This document shows, in pieces, positions 45,522 to 55,553 of a stretch of 64,000 nucleotides of DNA (position 1 is its first letter; every line of letters starts with the position of its first letter). Made by a program: the position numbers and the translations under genes. The stretch lies in the NCBI RefSeq assembly GCF_051251125.1, contig NZ_JBPCZL010000010.1. The stretch is one strand, 5' to 3'. The notes beneath the pieces are model-generated. The model saw nothing but the letters and a program-made list of their open reading frames with translations. It searched no databases and was not told the DNA's origin. This DNA is from Carnimonas bestiolae (lineage in GTDB: Bacteria; Pseudomonadota; Gammaproteobacteria; Pseudomonadales; Halomonadaceae).

Positions 45522-47561
45522 GAGCGGGGCGGCGTGTTCCGGCTGCTGCTGCATCAGCGTTGCACTAAGGCGGTGAACCGGGTCGAGAAGGTCGCGGTCG
45601 CGGGTAAGGTCGGCGATCTTCATGCCGAGCAAGCCGGTCTGGCGGGTGCCGAGCACTTCGCCGGGGCCGCGTAGTTCGAGGTCTTTTTCCGCGATCTTGA
45701 AGCCGTCATTGGTATCGCGCATCACGCTGAGGCGTGCGCGGGAGCTGTCTGACAGCGGCGGATGGTACAGCAGTACGCAGAAGCTTTCGGTATCACCGCG
45801 CCCAACGCGACCACGTAGCTGGTGAAGCTGGGCCAGGCCAAGGCGCTCGGGATTTTCGATAATCATCAAGCTGGCATTGGGCACGTCCACGCCGACTTCG
45901 ATCACCGTGGTCGCTACCAGCAGATCGATATCGCCCTGCTTGAAGGCGGCCATTACCTCGCTTTTTTCTTTTGCCTTCATGCGCCCGTGTACCAGCCCCA
46001 CCGTGAAATCAGGTAGAGCCTCCACCAGCGCTGCATGGGTGGCCTCTGCGGCCTGGCTCTCTAACACTTCCGACTCTTCGATCAGAGTACATACCCAATA
46101 GGCCTGGCGTCCCGAAACGCACGCATGATAAATGCGCTCTACCACCTCGGCCCGGCGGCCATCGGCAATGGCCACCGTTTTAACAGGGGTACGACCGGGC
46201 GGTAGCTCGTTGATAACGGAGAGATCAAGATCGGCGTAGGCACTCATGGCGAGGGTGCGGGGAATGGGGGTGGCCGTCATCACCAACTGGTGGGGCGTTA
46301 CGCCCGCGGCTTCGCCTTTTTCACGCAGCGCCAAGCGCTGGTGCACGCCAAAGCGGTGCTGTTCATCGACAATCGCCAGCGCCAGTCGATGGAAGTGTAC
46401 GTCCTTCTGGAACAGCGCATGAGTACCGACCACCACTTGGGCACGGCCGTCGGCAATTGCGGCCTTGGCATCAAGCCGCGGCTTGCCCTTCAGCTTGCCT
46501 GCTAGCCATGCCACTTCGATGCCCAGCGGTTCGAACCAGGCGCAGAAACTGCGGAAGTGCTGTTCGGCCAGCAGCTCGGTAGGGGCCATAACGGCGGCCT
46601 GATAGCCTTGCGCGGTAGCGCGTAACGCGGCGGCGGCCGCTACCACGGTTTTGCCTGATCCCACATCGCCTTGCACCAAACGCAGCATCGGCACATTGCG
46701 CTCTATATCGCGGTCGATCTCCGCTAACACGCGGCGTTGGGCGCCGGTGAGCGAGAAGGGCAAGGCGGTCAGGAATCGCGCCTGCAGCGCATCGCCGCCG
46801 CGCAGCACGGGCGCTCCGTCTTGCTGAATGCGGGCGCGCACTTCCTTGAGGCTGAGCTGATGTGCCAGTAGCTCCTCGAAGGCCAGCCGCCGTTGGGCAG
46901 GATGAGTGCCGGCTGCAAGTTGATCGACCGGCGCATCTGCTGCGGGATGGTGCAGCTCGCGTATCGCATCGTGCAGGTGAATGAGTCGAAACTGCTGACG
47001 TAGGGCGTCGCTTAATAGCTCGGGTAGTGCGCTGGGGTGTGCATCGAATCGCTTGAACGCTTGATCGATCAAGCCGCGTAAGCGCAGCTGAGTAATGCCT
47101 TCCGTAGTAGGGTAAATCGGCGTGAGGCGATCCTCGACGGAGTGCGCATCGTCCTCGGTGCTAAGTAACCGGTATTCGGGATGATAGATTTCGAGGCCGG
47201 TGCTGCCGGTACGGGCCTCTCCAAACAGACGAATGCGCTTGCCACGAGTGAACTGCTTTAACTGGGCAGGCGCAAAGTGATAGAAGCGCAACGACAAAAC
47301 ACCGCTGCCATCCTTAACGCGCACCAGCAGGCTGCGGCGGCGCCCTTGAATAATATCTGCAGCGGTAATTTCGCCATCGACGACCGCTTCCTGGCCGGCA
47401 CGCAGCTCGCCAATGGGGGTAATTCGAGTGCGGTCCTGATAGCGCAGCGGCAAGTGAAACAGCAGGTCGGAAATTGAGCTGAGCCCCAAGCGCGCCAGCT
47501 TGGCGGCCATGGCATCACCGACGCCAGCTAGTGCCGTGATCGCCTCATTCAGCGCGCTCAT
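45474..47561 (-). CDS. recG: ATP-dependent DNA helicase RecG
   Basis: 695 residues, full length. The N-terminal wedge/OB domain, Walker A GDVGSGKT, DEQHRFG (DEXH) box, TATPIPRT and the C-terminal RGRVGR motif and TRD region are visible. It reverses stalled forks and branch-migrates recombination intermediates. Its 3' end is duplicated 3 kb away. Confidence 0.96.
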   Translation of the reverse strand: MSALNEAITALAGVGDAMAAKLARLGLSSISDLLFHLPLRYQDRTRITPIGELRAGQEAVVDGEITAADIIQGRRRSLLVRVKDGSGVLSLRFYHFAPAQLKQFTRGKRIRLFGEARTGSTGLEIYHPEYRLLSTEDDAHSVEDRLTPIYPTTEGITQLRLRGLIDQAFKRFDAHPSALPELLSDALRQQFRLIHLHDAIRELHHPAADAPVDQLAAGTHPAQRRLAFEELLAHQLSLKEVRARIQQDGAPVLRGGDALQARFLTALPFSLTGAQRRVLAEIDRDIERNVPMLRLVQGDVGSGKTVVAAAAALRATAQGYQAAVMAPTELLAEQHFRSFCAWFEPLGIEVAWLAGKLKGKPRLDAKAAIADGRAQVVVGTHALFQKDVHFHRLALAIVDEQHRFGVHQRLALREKGEAAGVTPHQLVMTATPIPRTLAMSAYADLDLSVINELPPGRTPVKTVAIADGRRAEVVERIYHACVSGRQAYWVCTLIEESEVLESQAAEATHAALVEALPDFTVGLVHGRMKAKEKSEVMAAFKQGDIDLLVATTVIEVGVDVPNASLMIIENPERLGLAQLHQLRGRVGRGDTESFCVLLYHPPLSDSSRARLSVMRDTNDGFKIAEKDLELRGPGEVLGTRQTGLLGMKIADLTRDRDLLDPVHRLSATLMQQQPEHAAPLIRRWLGEEANQYAVV

Positions 47562-47613
47562 GCGGTTTCCTTGCTGAGGTTAGCGTGATTCATCTATCGC
47601 TACGCTGTAGGGC

Positions 47614-48564
47614 TCAGGCCAAACTGTCGGAAGTGGACTTGGCTGGCTGCTGCGAATCGATATGCAGCTGGCTAGGGTCGATGGCATTGGTAAGCGCATC
47701 GATTGCCTTGGGGCGCGGGAAGCTGGCGCGCCACGCAATGGCGACGGAGCGCGAAGGCTGCGGCCCGCTAAATGGACGTGTTTCGAGCATGCCATCTTCG
47801 TAGTGACGGATACCGGTGGCGGAGCGTGGCAGCACGGTAATGCCTAGCCCAGAGGCCACCATATGACGAATGGTTTCCAGTGAACCGCCCTCGGCGACCA
47901 GCCCACCTACTGGCGAATTGATCTGATGGCTAAGTGCGGGGCAGGTTTCCAATATCTGATCGCGGAAACAGTGGCCTTCGCCCAGCAGCAACAGTCGCTC
48001 GTCCAGCAGCCATTCCCGCTCGATCTCTTTCTCTTTCAGCCACTTGTGCCCTTTGGGCAGCAGTACCTCGAACGGCTCTTCGTAAATCACCTTGGTTAGC
48101 ACGTCCGGCTCGGTAAAGGGCAGCGCAACAATAATAACGTCGAGTTCGCCGGAGCGAAGTTTGCGGCGCAGCTCTCCGGTGAAGTTTTCTTCGATATACA
48201 GCGGCATCTGTGGTGCTGAATCGGTTAGCGCTGGGACCAAGTGCGGGAAAAGATAAGGGCCGATGGTGTAGATGGCACCTACGCGCAGCGGGCTGGAGAG
48301 CTGATCCTTGCCTTCGTTGGCAAGTTCCTTGATAACGTTGGCCTGTTCGAGCACCCGCGAGGCCTGGGCGATAATACGCGCCCCCATTGGAGTGACTTGC
48401 ACGGTAGATTTACTGCGCTCGAACAGTGCGATACCCAGCTCTTCCTCCAGCTTCTTCACGGCGACAGAAAGCGTGGGCTGGGAGACAAAACAACGTTCGG
48501 CAGCGCGGCCAAAATGGCGTTCTTGGGAAAGCGTTACGATGTAGCGAAGCTCGGTTAACGTCAT
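47614..48564 (-). CDS. oxyR: Hydrogen-peroxide-responsive regulator OxyR
   Basis: 316 residues, LysR family. The N-terminal helix-turn-helix (about 1-60) and redox pair C199 and C208 (GEGHCF...ETC) lie at the same numbers as in E. coli OxyR. Oxidation of these cysteines to a disulfide activates it. It is 52 bases upstream of recG on the same strand. Confidence 0.96.
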   Translation of the reverse strand: MTLTELRYIVTLSQERHFGRAAERCFVSQPTLSVAVKKLEEELGIALFERSKSTVQVTPMGARIIAQASRVLEQANVIKELANEGKDQLSSPLRVGAIYTIGPYLFPHLVPALTDSAPQMPLYIEENFTGELRRKLRSGELDVIIVALPFTEPDVLTKVIYEEPFEVLLPKGHKWLKEKEIEREWLLDERLLLLGEGHCFRDQILETCPALSHQINSPVGGLVAEGGSLETIRHMVASGLGITVLPRSATGIRHYEDGMLETRPFSGPQPSRSVAIAWRASFPRPKAIDALTNAIDPSQLHIDSQQPAKSTSDSLA

Positions 48565-48751
48565 CTTCTCTTCCTTTGATTGCTGCCGCGCGGTACCGAC
48601 CCCTCAAATGCCATCCTCACGTAAGGATCGGTTGGGGCCAACGTAGCAAAGCGATATCCCGTGCCGAGAACAGTAGGCAAGACACCGTTGCATGGTTCAC
48701 ACTCTGTAGCTAAAAGCGTCTGTTGTCATTCTGTTTGCCAGGGAGAACCCA

Positions 48752-49606
48752 ATGGCGTCTCGCACCATCCTGATTGTCGGCTGCGGTGATATTGGCAGCG
48801 CACTAGGCTTGCAATTGCAAGCACAAGGCTATCGCGTTATCGGAGCGCGCCGTGATTCCCGCAGTGTGCCTGCTTCCTTCGAAGCGATACAACTCGACGT
48901 TGGCGATAACGCGTCAGTGTCTGCGCTGCCCGATGCCGACGTCCTAGTATACGCTATCAGTGCAGATAAATTCGAAGAAAGCGCCTATCAAAGCGCATAT
49001 TCGCAAGGTTTAGATAATATTTTAAGTGAATTCGAACAGCGCCCTCAGCCGCCAAGGCAGGTATTGTTCGTATCATCGACGTCTGTTTACGCCCAGTCGA
49101 GCGGCGAAGTGGTCGATGAAAGCAGTCCCACTACGCCTTACCGATTTTCCGGTCAGATCATGTGTCAGGCCGAGCAGCGGCTGATAAACAGCCCCTTGCC
49201 TGGCTCGGTGGTGCGGCTTTCCGGTATCTATGGACCGGGGCGTGAGCGGTTAATCAACCAGGCGCGCGATGGCTATACGGTGCCACAGAACCCGGCGGTC
49301 TTCACTAATCGCATCCATCGCGACGATGCTGCCGGTGTGCTGGCCTTCCTGATCGAACGGTACCAGCAAGGCGATGCCGTGGATGATATCTATCTTGCTT
49401 CCGACGACGAGCCGGCCACGCTTTACGAGGTGATGACGTGGCTCGCCCAGCGCCTTGACGTAACGCCTTCCCAACAACTCGATGCATCTGCGCGGCGGCG
49501 CTCTAACAAGCGTTGTTCGAATGCACGGCTGAAAGCACAGGGCTACCGTTTTCGTTATCCCAGCTTTCGGGAAGGCTATGCTGACGTGCTGGAAAATCTT
49601 AAATGA
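48752..49606 (+). CDS. NAD(P)-dependent epimerase/dehydratase family protein (YeeZ-like)
   Basis: 284 residues. Rossmann motif VGCGDIGSALG at 9-19 and the S...YxxxK-like region (SSTSVYA) are those of extended short-chain dehydrogenases. It resembles E. coli YeeZ. GGGAGA lies upstream. Substrate unknown. Confidence 0.85.
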   Translation: MASRTILIVGCGDIGSALGLQLQAQGYRVIGARRDSRSVPASFEAIQLDVGDNASVSALPDADVLVYAISADKFEESAYQSAYSQGLDNILSEFEQRPQPPRQVLFVSSTSVYAQSSGEVVDESSPTTPYRFSGQIMCQAEQRLINSPLPGSVVRLSGIYGPGRERLINQARDGYTVPQNPAVFTNRIHRDDAAGVLAFLIERYQQGDAVDDIYLASDDEPATLYEVMTWLAQRLDVTPSQQLDASARRRSNKRCSNARLKAQGYRFRYPSFREGYADVLENLK

Positions 49607-49700
49607 AGATAAAAGCCGTAATCTGATTCTTCTCCGATATTTTCGGGAAAATGCGATGGTTGCGGCCACGTGAGTCAGCAGCAATACGTCAGCAAGCAAT

Positions 49701-49738
49701 GAGCCCCCGCGAAAGTGCGTTTTCGCGGGGGCTCTTGT
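49701..49738. terminator. Hairpin terminator between the epimerase gene and ridA
   Basis: A perfect 14-bp stem GAGCCCCCGCGAAA / TTTCGCGGGGGCTC (49701-49714 with 49721-49734) lies between convergent genes. The T-tract is short (TTGT), so efficiency is uncertain. Confidence 0.7.
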
Positions 49739-49792
49739 CAGGCGGGCCTGTAAAGGGCGTGGTCAGCTTGAAACGTATTGCGTGGGCAATAA

Positions 49793-50182
49793 TCAGTCGC
49801 CGATCACTAGCACGCCTTCGGCTTCTACCTGCGCGCCTTTCGGTAGCGCTGAAATGCCTACCGCAGCGCGCGCGGGGAAGGGCGCCGAGAAGAATTCTTC
49901 CATCACCTTGTTTACCTTCGCAAAATTGCCAAGGTCGGTCATGTAGATGTTGAGCTTCACGATCTCACCCAAAGAACCGCCGGCGGCTTTGCAGACCGTG
50001 TCCAAATTGGTGAATACCTGACGTGCCTGAGCTTCAACGTCTCCCTCTACCAGTTCCATGGTGGCAGGGTCGAGCGGAATCTGGCCCGACAGGTAGATGG
50101 TGTTACCTGCTTTAACCGCTTGTGAGTATGGGCCAATGGCCGCAGGTGCATCGTCGGTTTGGATGACAGCGCGATTGCTCAT
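49793..50182 (-). CDS. ridA: RidA, 2-iminobutanoate/2-iminopropanoate deaminase
   Basis: 129 residues, YjgF/YER057c/UK114 family with catalytic R105 in FPARAAVG and the family motif VEAEGVLV. It hydrolyses reactive enamines and imines formed by PLP enzymes. The gene follows spoT, an order common in gammaproteobacteria. Confidence 0.95.
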   Translation of the reverse strand: MSNRAVIQTDDAPAAIGPYSQAVKAGNTIYLSGQIPLDPATMELVEGDVEAQARQVFTNLDTVCKAAGGSLGEIVKLNIYMTDLGNFAKVNKVMEEFFSAPFPARAAVGISALPKGAQVEAEGVLVIGD

Positions 50183-50365
50183 AGGGGATCCTGAATAACG
50201 TCGATTGTTTAAGCACTGATTTCACCACATTTGGTGAAGAGTGTCTTTAGCTTCATCGCGATTGGTCGGCAGGGCATCGACAGAGCGTTGTGGACGCTCG
50301 GCTTCTGCCGAAAAGCGATGGGAGATAAGGTGTTCAGCCCGCCCGCGCGGGGTGCGAGAGAATAT

Positions 50366-52489
50366 TCAGCCTGCGATAACGCGACGCATGCTTTCAAGCT
50401 GAGACAAGTTGCGCATGCGTTTCATGATGCGTGCCAGATGCACACGATCCCGAACGTCGATCACCAGAGTGATAATGGTCAGGTGGCTGTCGTTTTCTTC
50501 GGTGTCGATGCGCTCAATGTCAGCGCCCGCGTCGTCGAGCAAGGCTGCAATTTGAGCAATCAGCCGCGCGCCGGTTTTGATTTCAAGGCGCAGCGAAGAG
50601 GGCAGCGAAACACTTAGATCGTCGGGCCAGTCGATATCGACGCTCTGCTCACCCTTCGCCAGCAGGCCAATCGCGTTAGCACATTCGCCGCGGTGGATCA
50701 CCACGCCATCGCCGTGGGTCAGGTGGCCAACAATGCTATCGCCTGGCAGCGGGAAGCAGCAGCGGGCAAAGCTGATGCTGTTGTTGCCCATATCGATAGT
50801 GAGCGGCTGAAGCTTGGGCAGCGGTGCAAGATCACCGCCGCTATCGGTTCGAATCAGGCGTCTGGCAATGCTATAGGCCGTTTTGGCACCTGCGCCGATC
50901 GCATGAAATAGATCGTCGGTGGTTTCGAGGTTCTCGTCGTGCAGCAGCGCTTCCATCACCCCGGGCGCAAGCTGGTCAATGGAGCTATCAAATACGCCCA
51001 GCGACTTGTTGAGCAAGCGCCGACCAAGGCCTACGCAGTCGCTATGCTGCTGGTGCTTGAGGAAGTGGCGAATAGCAGAACGGGCCTTGGCCGTACCGAC
51101 AAAACTCAGCCAATTGCGGTTGGGGGTAGCGCCCGGAGCCGTGATGATCTCGACGGTTTGACCGCTACTTAACGGCATCGACAGCGAGGCGAGGTGTCGA
51201 TTAACGCGGCAGGCGATACAGCTATTGCCGATATCGGTATGCACCGCGTAGGCAAAATCGACCGCTGTCGCATTGCGCGGCAGCTCCATGATTTCACCTT
51301 TGGGCGTGAACACGTAGATATCGTCGGGGAACAGGTCGTTTTTGACGTGTTCGAAAAATTCGAGCGAACTGCCGGCCTGACGCTGCATCTCCAGCAGCCC
51401 CTGCACCCACTCGCGCGCACGCTTGTGACTGCCAGAGACGATGCTCTGATCGGTATGCCCGGCCTTGTAAAGCCAATGAGCGGCGATGCCATTGTTGGCC
51501 ATTGCCTCCATGGCACGGGTGCGTATCTGCACCTCGATGGGATAGCCATCGACGCCAAATAGCGTGGTATGAAGGCTTTGATAGCCGTTCGATTTGGGGA
51601 TCGCTATGTAGTCCTTGAAGCGTCCCGGCACCGGCTTATACAGCTGATGCACCTTGCCCAGAATGCGATAGCAGTCGTCGACACGGTCAGTAATGATGCG
51701 GAAGCCAAACACGTCCATCAAATCATTGAACGATTTGTGCTGGTCACGCATTTTGCGGTAGATCGACAGCAAATGCTTTTGCCGGCCTGTCAGCGTACCG
51801 GGCAGGTCCGCGTTATCGAGCGTTTCCTGCAGACGGTTCTGGATTTGGCGCACCAGTGAGCGGCGATTACCGCGCGCGTGGGCCACTGCGGAACGAATAC
51901 GCTCTGCGCGCATGGGATGAATGGCTTGAAAGGCCAAATCCTCAAGCTCGACACGAATGGTATTGATACCCAATCGATTCGCAATGCGGGCGTATATATC
52001 GAGGGTTTCTCGAGCAATGCGGCGCTTCTTGTCGGGGCGCAGCGAGCCCAGCGTTCGCATATTGTGCAGGCGGTCGGCAAGCTTGACGATGATCACACGG
52101 ATATCGCGCGACATTGCCAGCACCATCTTTTGCAGATTATCCGCCTGCGCCACCGCCTTGTCTTCGTAGGCTATCTTGGCAAGCTTCGAGACACCATCGA
52201 CCAGGTTGGCCACCTCCGCGCCGAATTGCTCTTCGAGCGCTTCACGGGTAACCGCGGTGTCTTCGATAACGTCGTGCAGCATGGCCGCCATTAGGCTCTG
52301 CGGATCCATGTGCATGTTGGCCAGAATATTGGCGACGGCGAGAGGATGGGTAACGTAAGGCTCGCCCGAGCGCCGACGCTGGCCATCGTGGGCCTGCTCG
52401 GCGTAATAATAGGCGCGCCTTACTTGACGGATTTCATCCTTGGAAAGATATCCGTCGAGGCGATCAGCAAGATCATCAATTGCGAACAT
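50366..52489 (-). CDS. spoT: Bifunctional (p)ppGpp synthetase/hydrolase SpoT
   Basis: 707 residues. Domains in order: HD hydrolase with HDVIEDT (about 72-78), synthetase (about 200-340, KPKSNGYQSLHTT-type block), TGS (about 385-450), helical region and ACT (about 630-707). SpoT balances alarmone levels under starvation. It is downstream of rpoZ and gmk on the same strand. Confidence 0.96.
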   Translation of the reverse strand: MFAIDDLADRLDGYLSKDEIRQVRRAYYYAEQAHDGQRRRSGEPYVTHPLAVANILANMHMDPQSLMAAMLHDVIEDTAVTREALEEQFGAEVANLVDGVSKLAKIAYEDKAVAQADNLQKMVLAMSRDIRVIIVKLADRLHNMRTLGSLRPDKKRRIARETLDIYARIANRLGINTIRVELEDLAFQAIHPMRAERIRSAVAHARGNRRSLVRQIQNRLQETLDNADLPGTLTGRQKHLLSIYRKMRDQHKSFNDLMDVFGFRIITDRVDDCYRILGKVHQLYKPVPGRFKDYIAIPKSNGYQSLHTTLFGVDGYPIEVQIRTRAMEAMANNGIAAHWLYKAGHTDQSIVSGSHKRAREWVQGLLEMQRQAGSSLEFFEHVKNDLFPDDIYVFTPKGEIMELPRNATAVDFAYAVHTDIGNSCIACRVNRHLASLSMPLSSGQTVEIITAPGATPNRNWLSFVGTAKARSAIRHFLKHQQHSDCVGLGRRLLNKSLGVFDSSIDQLAPGVMEALLHDENLETTDDLFHAIGAGAKTAYSIARRLIRTDSGGDLAPLPKLQPLTIDMGNNSISFARCCFPLPGDSIVGHLTHGDGVVIHRGECANAIGLLAKGEQSVDIDWPDDLSVSLPSSLRLEIKTGARLIAQIAALLDDAGADIERIDTEENDSHLTIITLVIDVRDRVHLARIMKRMRNLSQLESMRRVIAG

Positions 52490-52554
52490 GCAGTAGGCTG
52501 ACCGAGCGCTCGAGCGAAAACCCCCAAGCGCTGTAGAGTGAGTCGATTAATTGA

Positions 52555-52812
52555 TCACACATCAAATTCGGGCTGTGGCTCTGGGCGAATGCGCGGTGCG
52601 GGTGCTTCCACGGGCTCATCCAGAATCGACTTGTCTACCTGACCCGCCGCGATTTCGCGCAGTGCCATAACGGTGGACTTGTCGTTTTCCCACGCGAGCT
52701 CGGGAGTGCGGGAGCCGCGGGCCAGTTGGCGTGAGCGACGGCTCGCGATCAACACCAGCTGAAAGCGATTATCGACATTTTCGAGGCAGTCTTCGACGGT
52801 AACGCGCGCCAT
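52555..52812 (-). CDS. rpoZ: RNA polymerase omega subunit
   Basis: 85 residues starting at MARVTVEDC, the standard start; AGGTGA lies 5 bases upstream. The block NRFQLVLIASRRSRQLA and the acidic/proline-rich tail are typical. An upstream in-frame ATG (MII) is rejected. Lies between gmk and spoT. Confidence 0.96.
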   Translation of the reverse strand: MARVTVEDCLENVDNRFQLVLIASRRSRQLARGSRTPELAWENDKSTVMALREIAAGQVDKSILDEPVEAPAPRIRPEPQPEFDV

Positions 52813-52937
52813 AATTATCACCTGTTGTGGTGTGAATAGATAAAAGCAGCAGGGCCAGCGTTTGGCCGAATGAAGCCTGCGGCCTTGATTGCCCCTACTT
52901 TAAGCGATTCTTCGCTGGAAGAAAAAGGGCAAGGAGT

Positions 52938-53582
52938 TTACTCCGCCTCGCTTGCTGCTGGCAAGAGTGCTGCCAGCGTATCCTGATAGCGCGCCTGCGC
53001 TCGTGCTAACACACTACGCTCGGCGCTGATGATCGCCGCCAACTGATCAAGGGCATCGTCAAACTCTCCATTAACGATCACGTAATCGTACTCGTCGTAG
53101 TGCGACATCTCGCTAACGGCTTCGCGCATGCGGCCGGCAATAATGTCGTCGGAATCTTGTCCGCGACGGCTAAGGCGCTCGGCCAATGCGGTGCGGCTGG
53201 GCGGCAGAATGAAGATAGAGCGAGCATCGGGCTCAAGCGCTCGCACCTGCTGTGCTCCCTGCCAATCGATTTCAAGGATGACGTCTTCGCCTAGCGCCAG
53301 CCGACGCTCTACTTCTGCTTTGGACGTGCCGTACAGGTTGTCGAATACCTGGGCGTGCTCGAAGAAGGCTTGTTCGCCCACCATCGCGTTGAATTCATCG
53401 TGGTCAACAAAATAGTAGTTAACGCCATGCTGCTCACCCGGGCGCATCGCGCGGGTGGTGTGGGAAACGGACACGCCAATTCCCTCGACGCGTTCAAGCA
53501 GCGCTTTGATAAGACTGGTTTTGCCAGCACCGGAGGGCGCTGAAACGATAAAAAGTGTGCCGCGGTCAACTGGTGAGGTCAT
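52938..53582 (-). CDS. gmk: Guanylate kinase
   Basis: 214 residues from MTSPVDRGTL, close to E. coli Gmk (207). P-loop APSGAGKT is at 15-22, and the GMP-binding SHTTRAMRPGE and YYFVDHDEF follow. A longer frame upstream is not supported by the family length. Converts GMP and ATP to GDP and ADP. Confidence 0.95.
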   Translation of the reverse strand: MTSPVDRGTLFIVSAPSGAGKTSLIKALLERVEGIGVSVSHTTRAMRPGEQHGVNYYFVDHDEFNAMVGEQAFFEHAQVFDNLYGTSKAEVERRLALGEDVILEIDWQGAQQVRALEPDARSIFILPPSRTALAERLSRRGQDSDDIIAGRMREAVSEMSHYDEYDYVIVNGEFDDALDQLAAIISAERSVLARAQARYQDTLAALLPAASEAE

Positions 53583-54246
53583 GACTCCAACCCTTGGATT
53601 AGCAAGCGGCAAGTATCGCATAAGTACGCGACGGGTGTCTTTGGCTGTTTCGCGCAGGCGCGGCAAGCAAAAAAGTAGCAAAAGAGAGCTTATTTGATTA
53701 ATTTATTCTGAAGATTTAAAAAACGACGATTATGCAGCGTTACGTATTGATAACGATTCCGCCTTATTTCATATTAAACATTTAAGAGTATTGAAAGGTT
53801 CTTGCATAGTTTAACCACTTTTCCTCAATACCCTGTGATGTTTAATCGATGTTATCTATCACGCCAAAATTCTTTCTTGCAAGGAAATATATACTTTCCT
53901 CTCAGGCTATAGTTGCCCCGCAGACGGGGCAGTATACTCCGCGCCGCTTCCCAATATGGCGCGCCCCATTCGGTATTGGGCTCCCCCATCACATGGGAAG
54001 TTTCATATCTGTCCTGCCATTGTTTTTATTTGAATGAATGCTCGATAGCGTCACGATCGACCAATAGATGCTTCTGCTTATTAATTATTAACCGCGCATT
54101 ATTCTTGGCGAATCTGATACGCGTAGCAGAAACAGCGGCATGACCAAACCCGTCCATTCGCAAATAGCGCTCACGCGTTAGAACTTCGTGCGCGTAATTC
54201 GTTAGTAATGGCGTCATTAAATATTGATTATTTGCAGGGTAAGCTC
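53583..54246. other. Region upstream of the fimbrial operon
   Basis: About 660 AT-rich bases between the divergent gmk and fimbrial genes. A perfect 7-bp hairpin TGCCCCG-CAGA-CGGGGCA (53914-53931) has no T-run. I looked for paired inverted repeats of an invertible promoter as in fimS and saw none. Short frames here are not convincing. Confidence 0.5.
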
Positions 54247-54771
54247 ATGAAAAAATTTACACTCTCTAGTGTGGCAGTGCTGTTGGGCGCACTTGTTGCT
54301 GCCCCCCAGGCCATGGCTGCGGCCGGCATCGTCCATTTCACCGGTGAACTGGTGGAATCGGCGTGTAACGTTTCCACTGACTCTCGGGATCAAACCGTCG
54401 ATATGGGGCGCTGGCCCACTAGCCAGTTCTCAAAAACGGGCTCAGTGAGCGCCTTCAAGGCGTTCAAGATCAATCTCTCAAACTGTGACGAAGGCAGCTA
54501 CACCATCCGCTTTGATGGCAGCAGCCCAGCAGGTCGCCCTGATCTTCTTGCGCTCAAATCAGGTGGTGCAGAAGGCGTGGGCATTGAGCTGCTCGATTTG
54601 AGTAACTCGGTATTCCCGATCGCTCAGGAAATCAGCGACCCCGCGCTGGTGCAGGTCGATGAAAACGGTAACGCCTCTGTCGACGTTAAGGCGCGCTACA
54701 AGTCCTATCAGGATGAAGTTAGCGCTGGTCGTGCTGACGCCGATGCGACATTCGCTATCGAGTATCGATAA
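54247..54771 (+). CDS. Type 1 fimbrial major subunit (pilin)
   Basis: 174 residues from MKKFTLSSVA, chosen because it gives a Sec signal peptide (cleavage near AMAA) and AGGG upstream. The mature protein starts with a GIVHFTGELVESACNV-type motif and has the conserved Cys pair (SACNV and SNCDEG) and the C-terminal A.FAIEYR donor-complement strand of fimbrial subunits. First gene of the chaperone-usher operon. Confidence 0.88.
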   Translation: MKKFTLSSVAVLLGALVAAPQAMAAAGIVHFTGELVESACNVSTDSRDQTVDMGRWPTSQFSKTGSVSAFKAFKINLSNCDEGSYTIRFDGSSPAGRPDLLALKSGGAEGVGIELLDLSNSVFPIAQEISDPALVQVDENGNASVDVKARYKSYQDEVSAGRADADATFAIEYR

Positions 54772-54822
54772 GCGCCGCTGCCGGAGCTGCGGCTCCGGCA
54801 TTCCAGTTACGGGGGCATATTC

Positions 54823-55542
54823 ATGCGTTATATCAAACATTGTATCGCCATTGGGCTGGCACTCATTGCGGGATGGGCAATCACCGGTGCCGCTTACGGC
54901 GCTATTCAGTTACAAGCTACTCGCGTGGTGTACGACGGCAGCATGAAGGCCGCTACGCTGGGCCTCAAGAACGACGCAACCCGTCCCTACATGGTGCAAA
55001 GCTGGCTCGACACCGGCGATCAAACGCAAATGCCGAAGCAATTGCCGATCGTGGTAACGCCGCCGTTAATGAAGTTAACACCGGGGCGCTCGTCTTCGCT
55101 TCGCTTCATTTATTCGGGCAGCGGGCTGCCCAGCGATAAAGAGTCGCTGCTGTGGATCAATGTGCAGGAAATCCCGCCAGCGTCTGATCAGGAAAATGTA
55201 CTTCAAATCGCGATTCGCTCGCGTATCAAGCTTTTTTATCGCCCTGCCGGTATCGCGACTGATCTCGACAAGGCGGCGCACTCGCTCGAATGGCATCGCC
55301 AGGGGCATGCACTCGTTGTGCATAACCCCTCAGCATTGCATATCACGTTCGCTGCCCTGAAGCCGGGACACGGCGCGACGGTAAGCGCGCTGAGCAACGA
55401 TATGGTCGCACCTGGCGCCACGGTCAAGGTGCTCGAGGGTGGTGTTGTCGATAGCGATTTTGCACATCCCTTTGGTGTCGATTACGTCAATGATTATGGC
55501 GGCTATTCCCATCTTGACGGGGTGTTAGCCGCTCCTCTTTAG
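54823..55542 (+). CDS. Fimbrial periplasmic chaperone (PapD/FimC family)
   Basis: 239 residues with a signal peptide ending near GAAYG. The first Ig domain has IQLQATRVVYDGSMKAATLGLKN, and the Arg-Lys pair of the active cleft is R in TRVVY and K in SRIKLFYRP. It caps subunits by donor-strand complementation. GGGGG precedes the ATG. Confidence 0.9.
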   Translation: MRYIKHCIAIGLALIAGWAITGAAYGAIQLQATRVVYDGSMKAATLGLKNDATRPYMVQSWLDTGDQTQMPKQLPIVVTPPLMKLTPGRSSSLRFIYSGSGLPSDKESLLWINVQEIPPASDQENVLQIAIRSRIKLFYRPAGIATDLDKAAHSLEWHRQGHALVVHNPSALHITFAALKPGHGATVSALSNDMVAPGATVKVLEGGVVDSDFAHPFGVDYVNDYGGYSHLDGVLAAPL

Positions 55543-55553
55543 GATCGTCTCCA

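Noticed and set aside
54026..54217. 63-codon minus-strand frame upstream of the pilin gene
   Set aside because: No ribosome-binding site and no recognisable content; it overlaps the expected operon leader.
53583..54246. Invertible promoter element for the fimbrial operon
   Set aside because: No pair of inverted repeats flanking a promoter-sized segment was seen and no fim recombinase gene is in the window.
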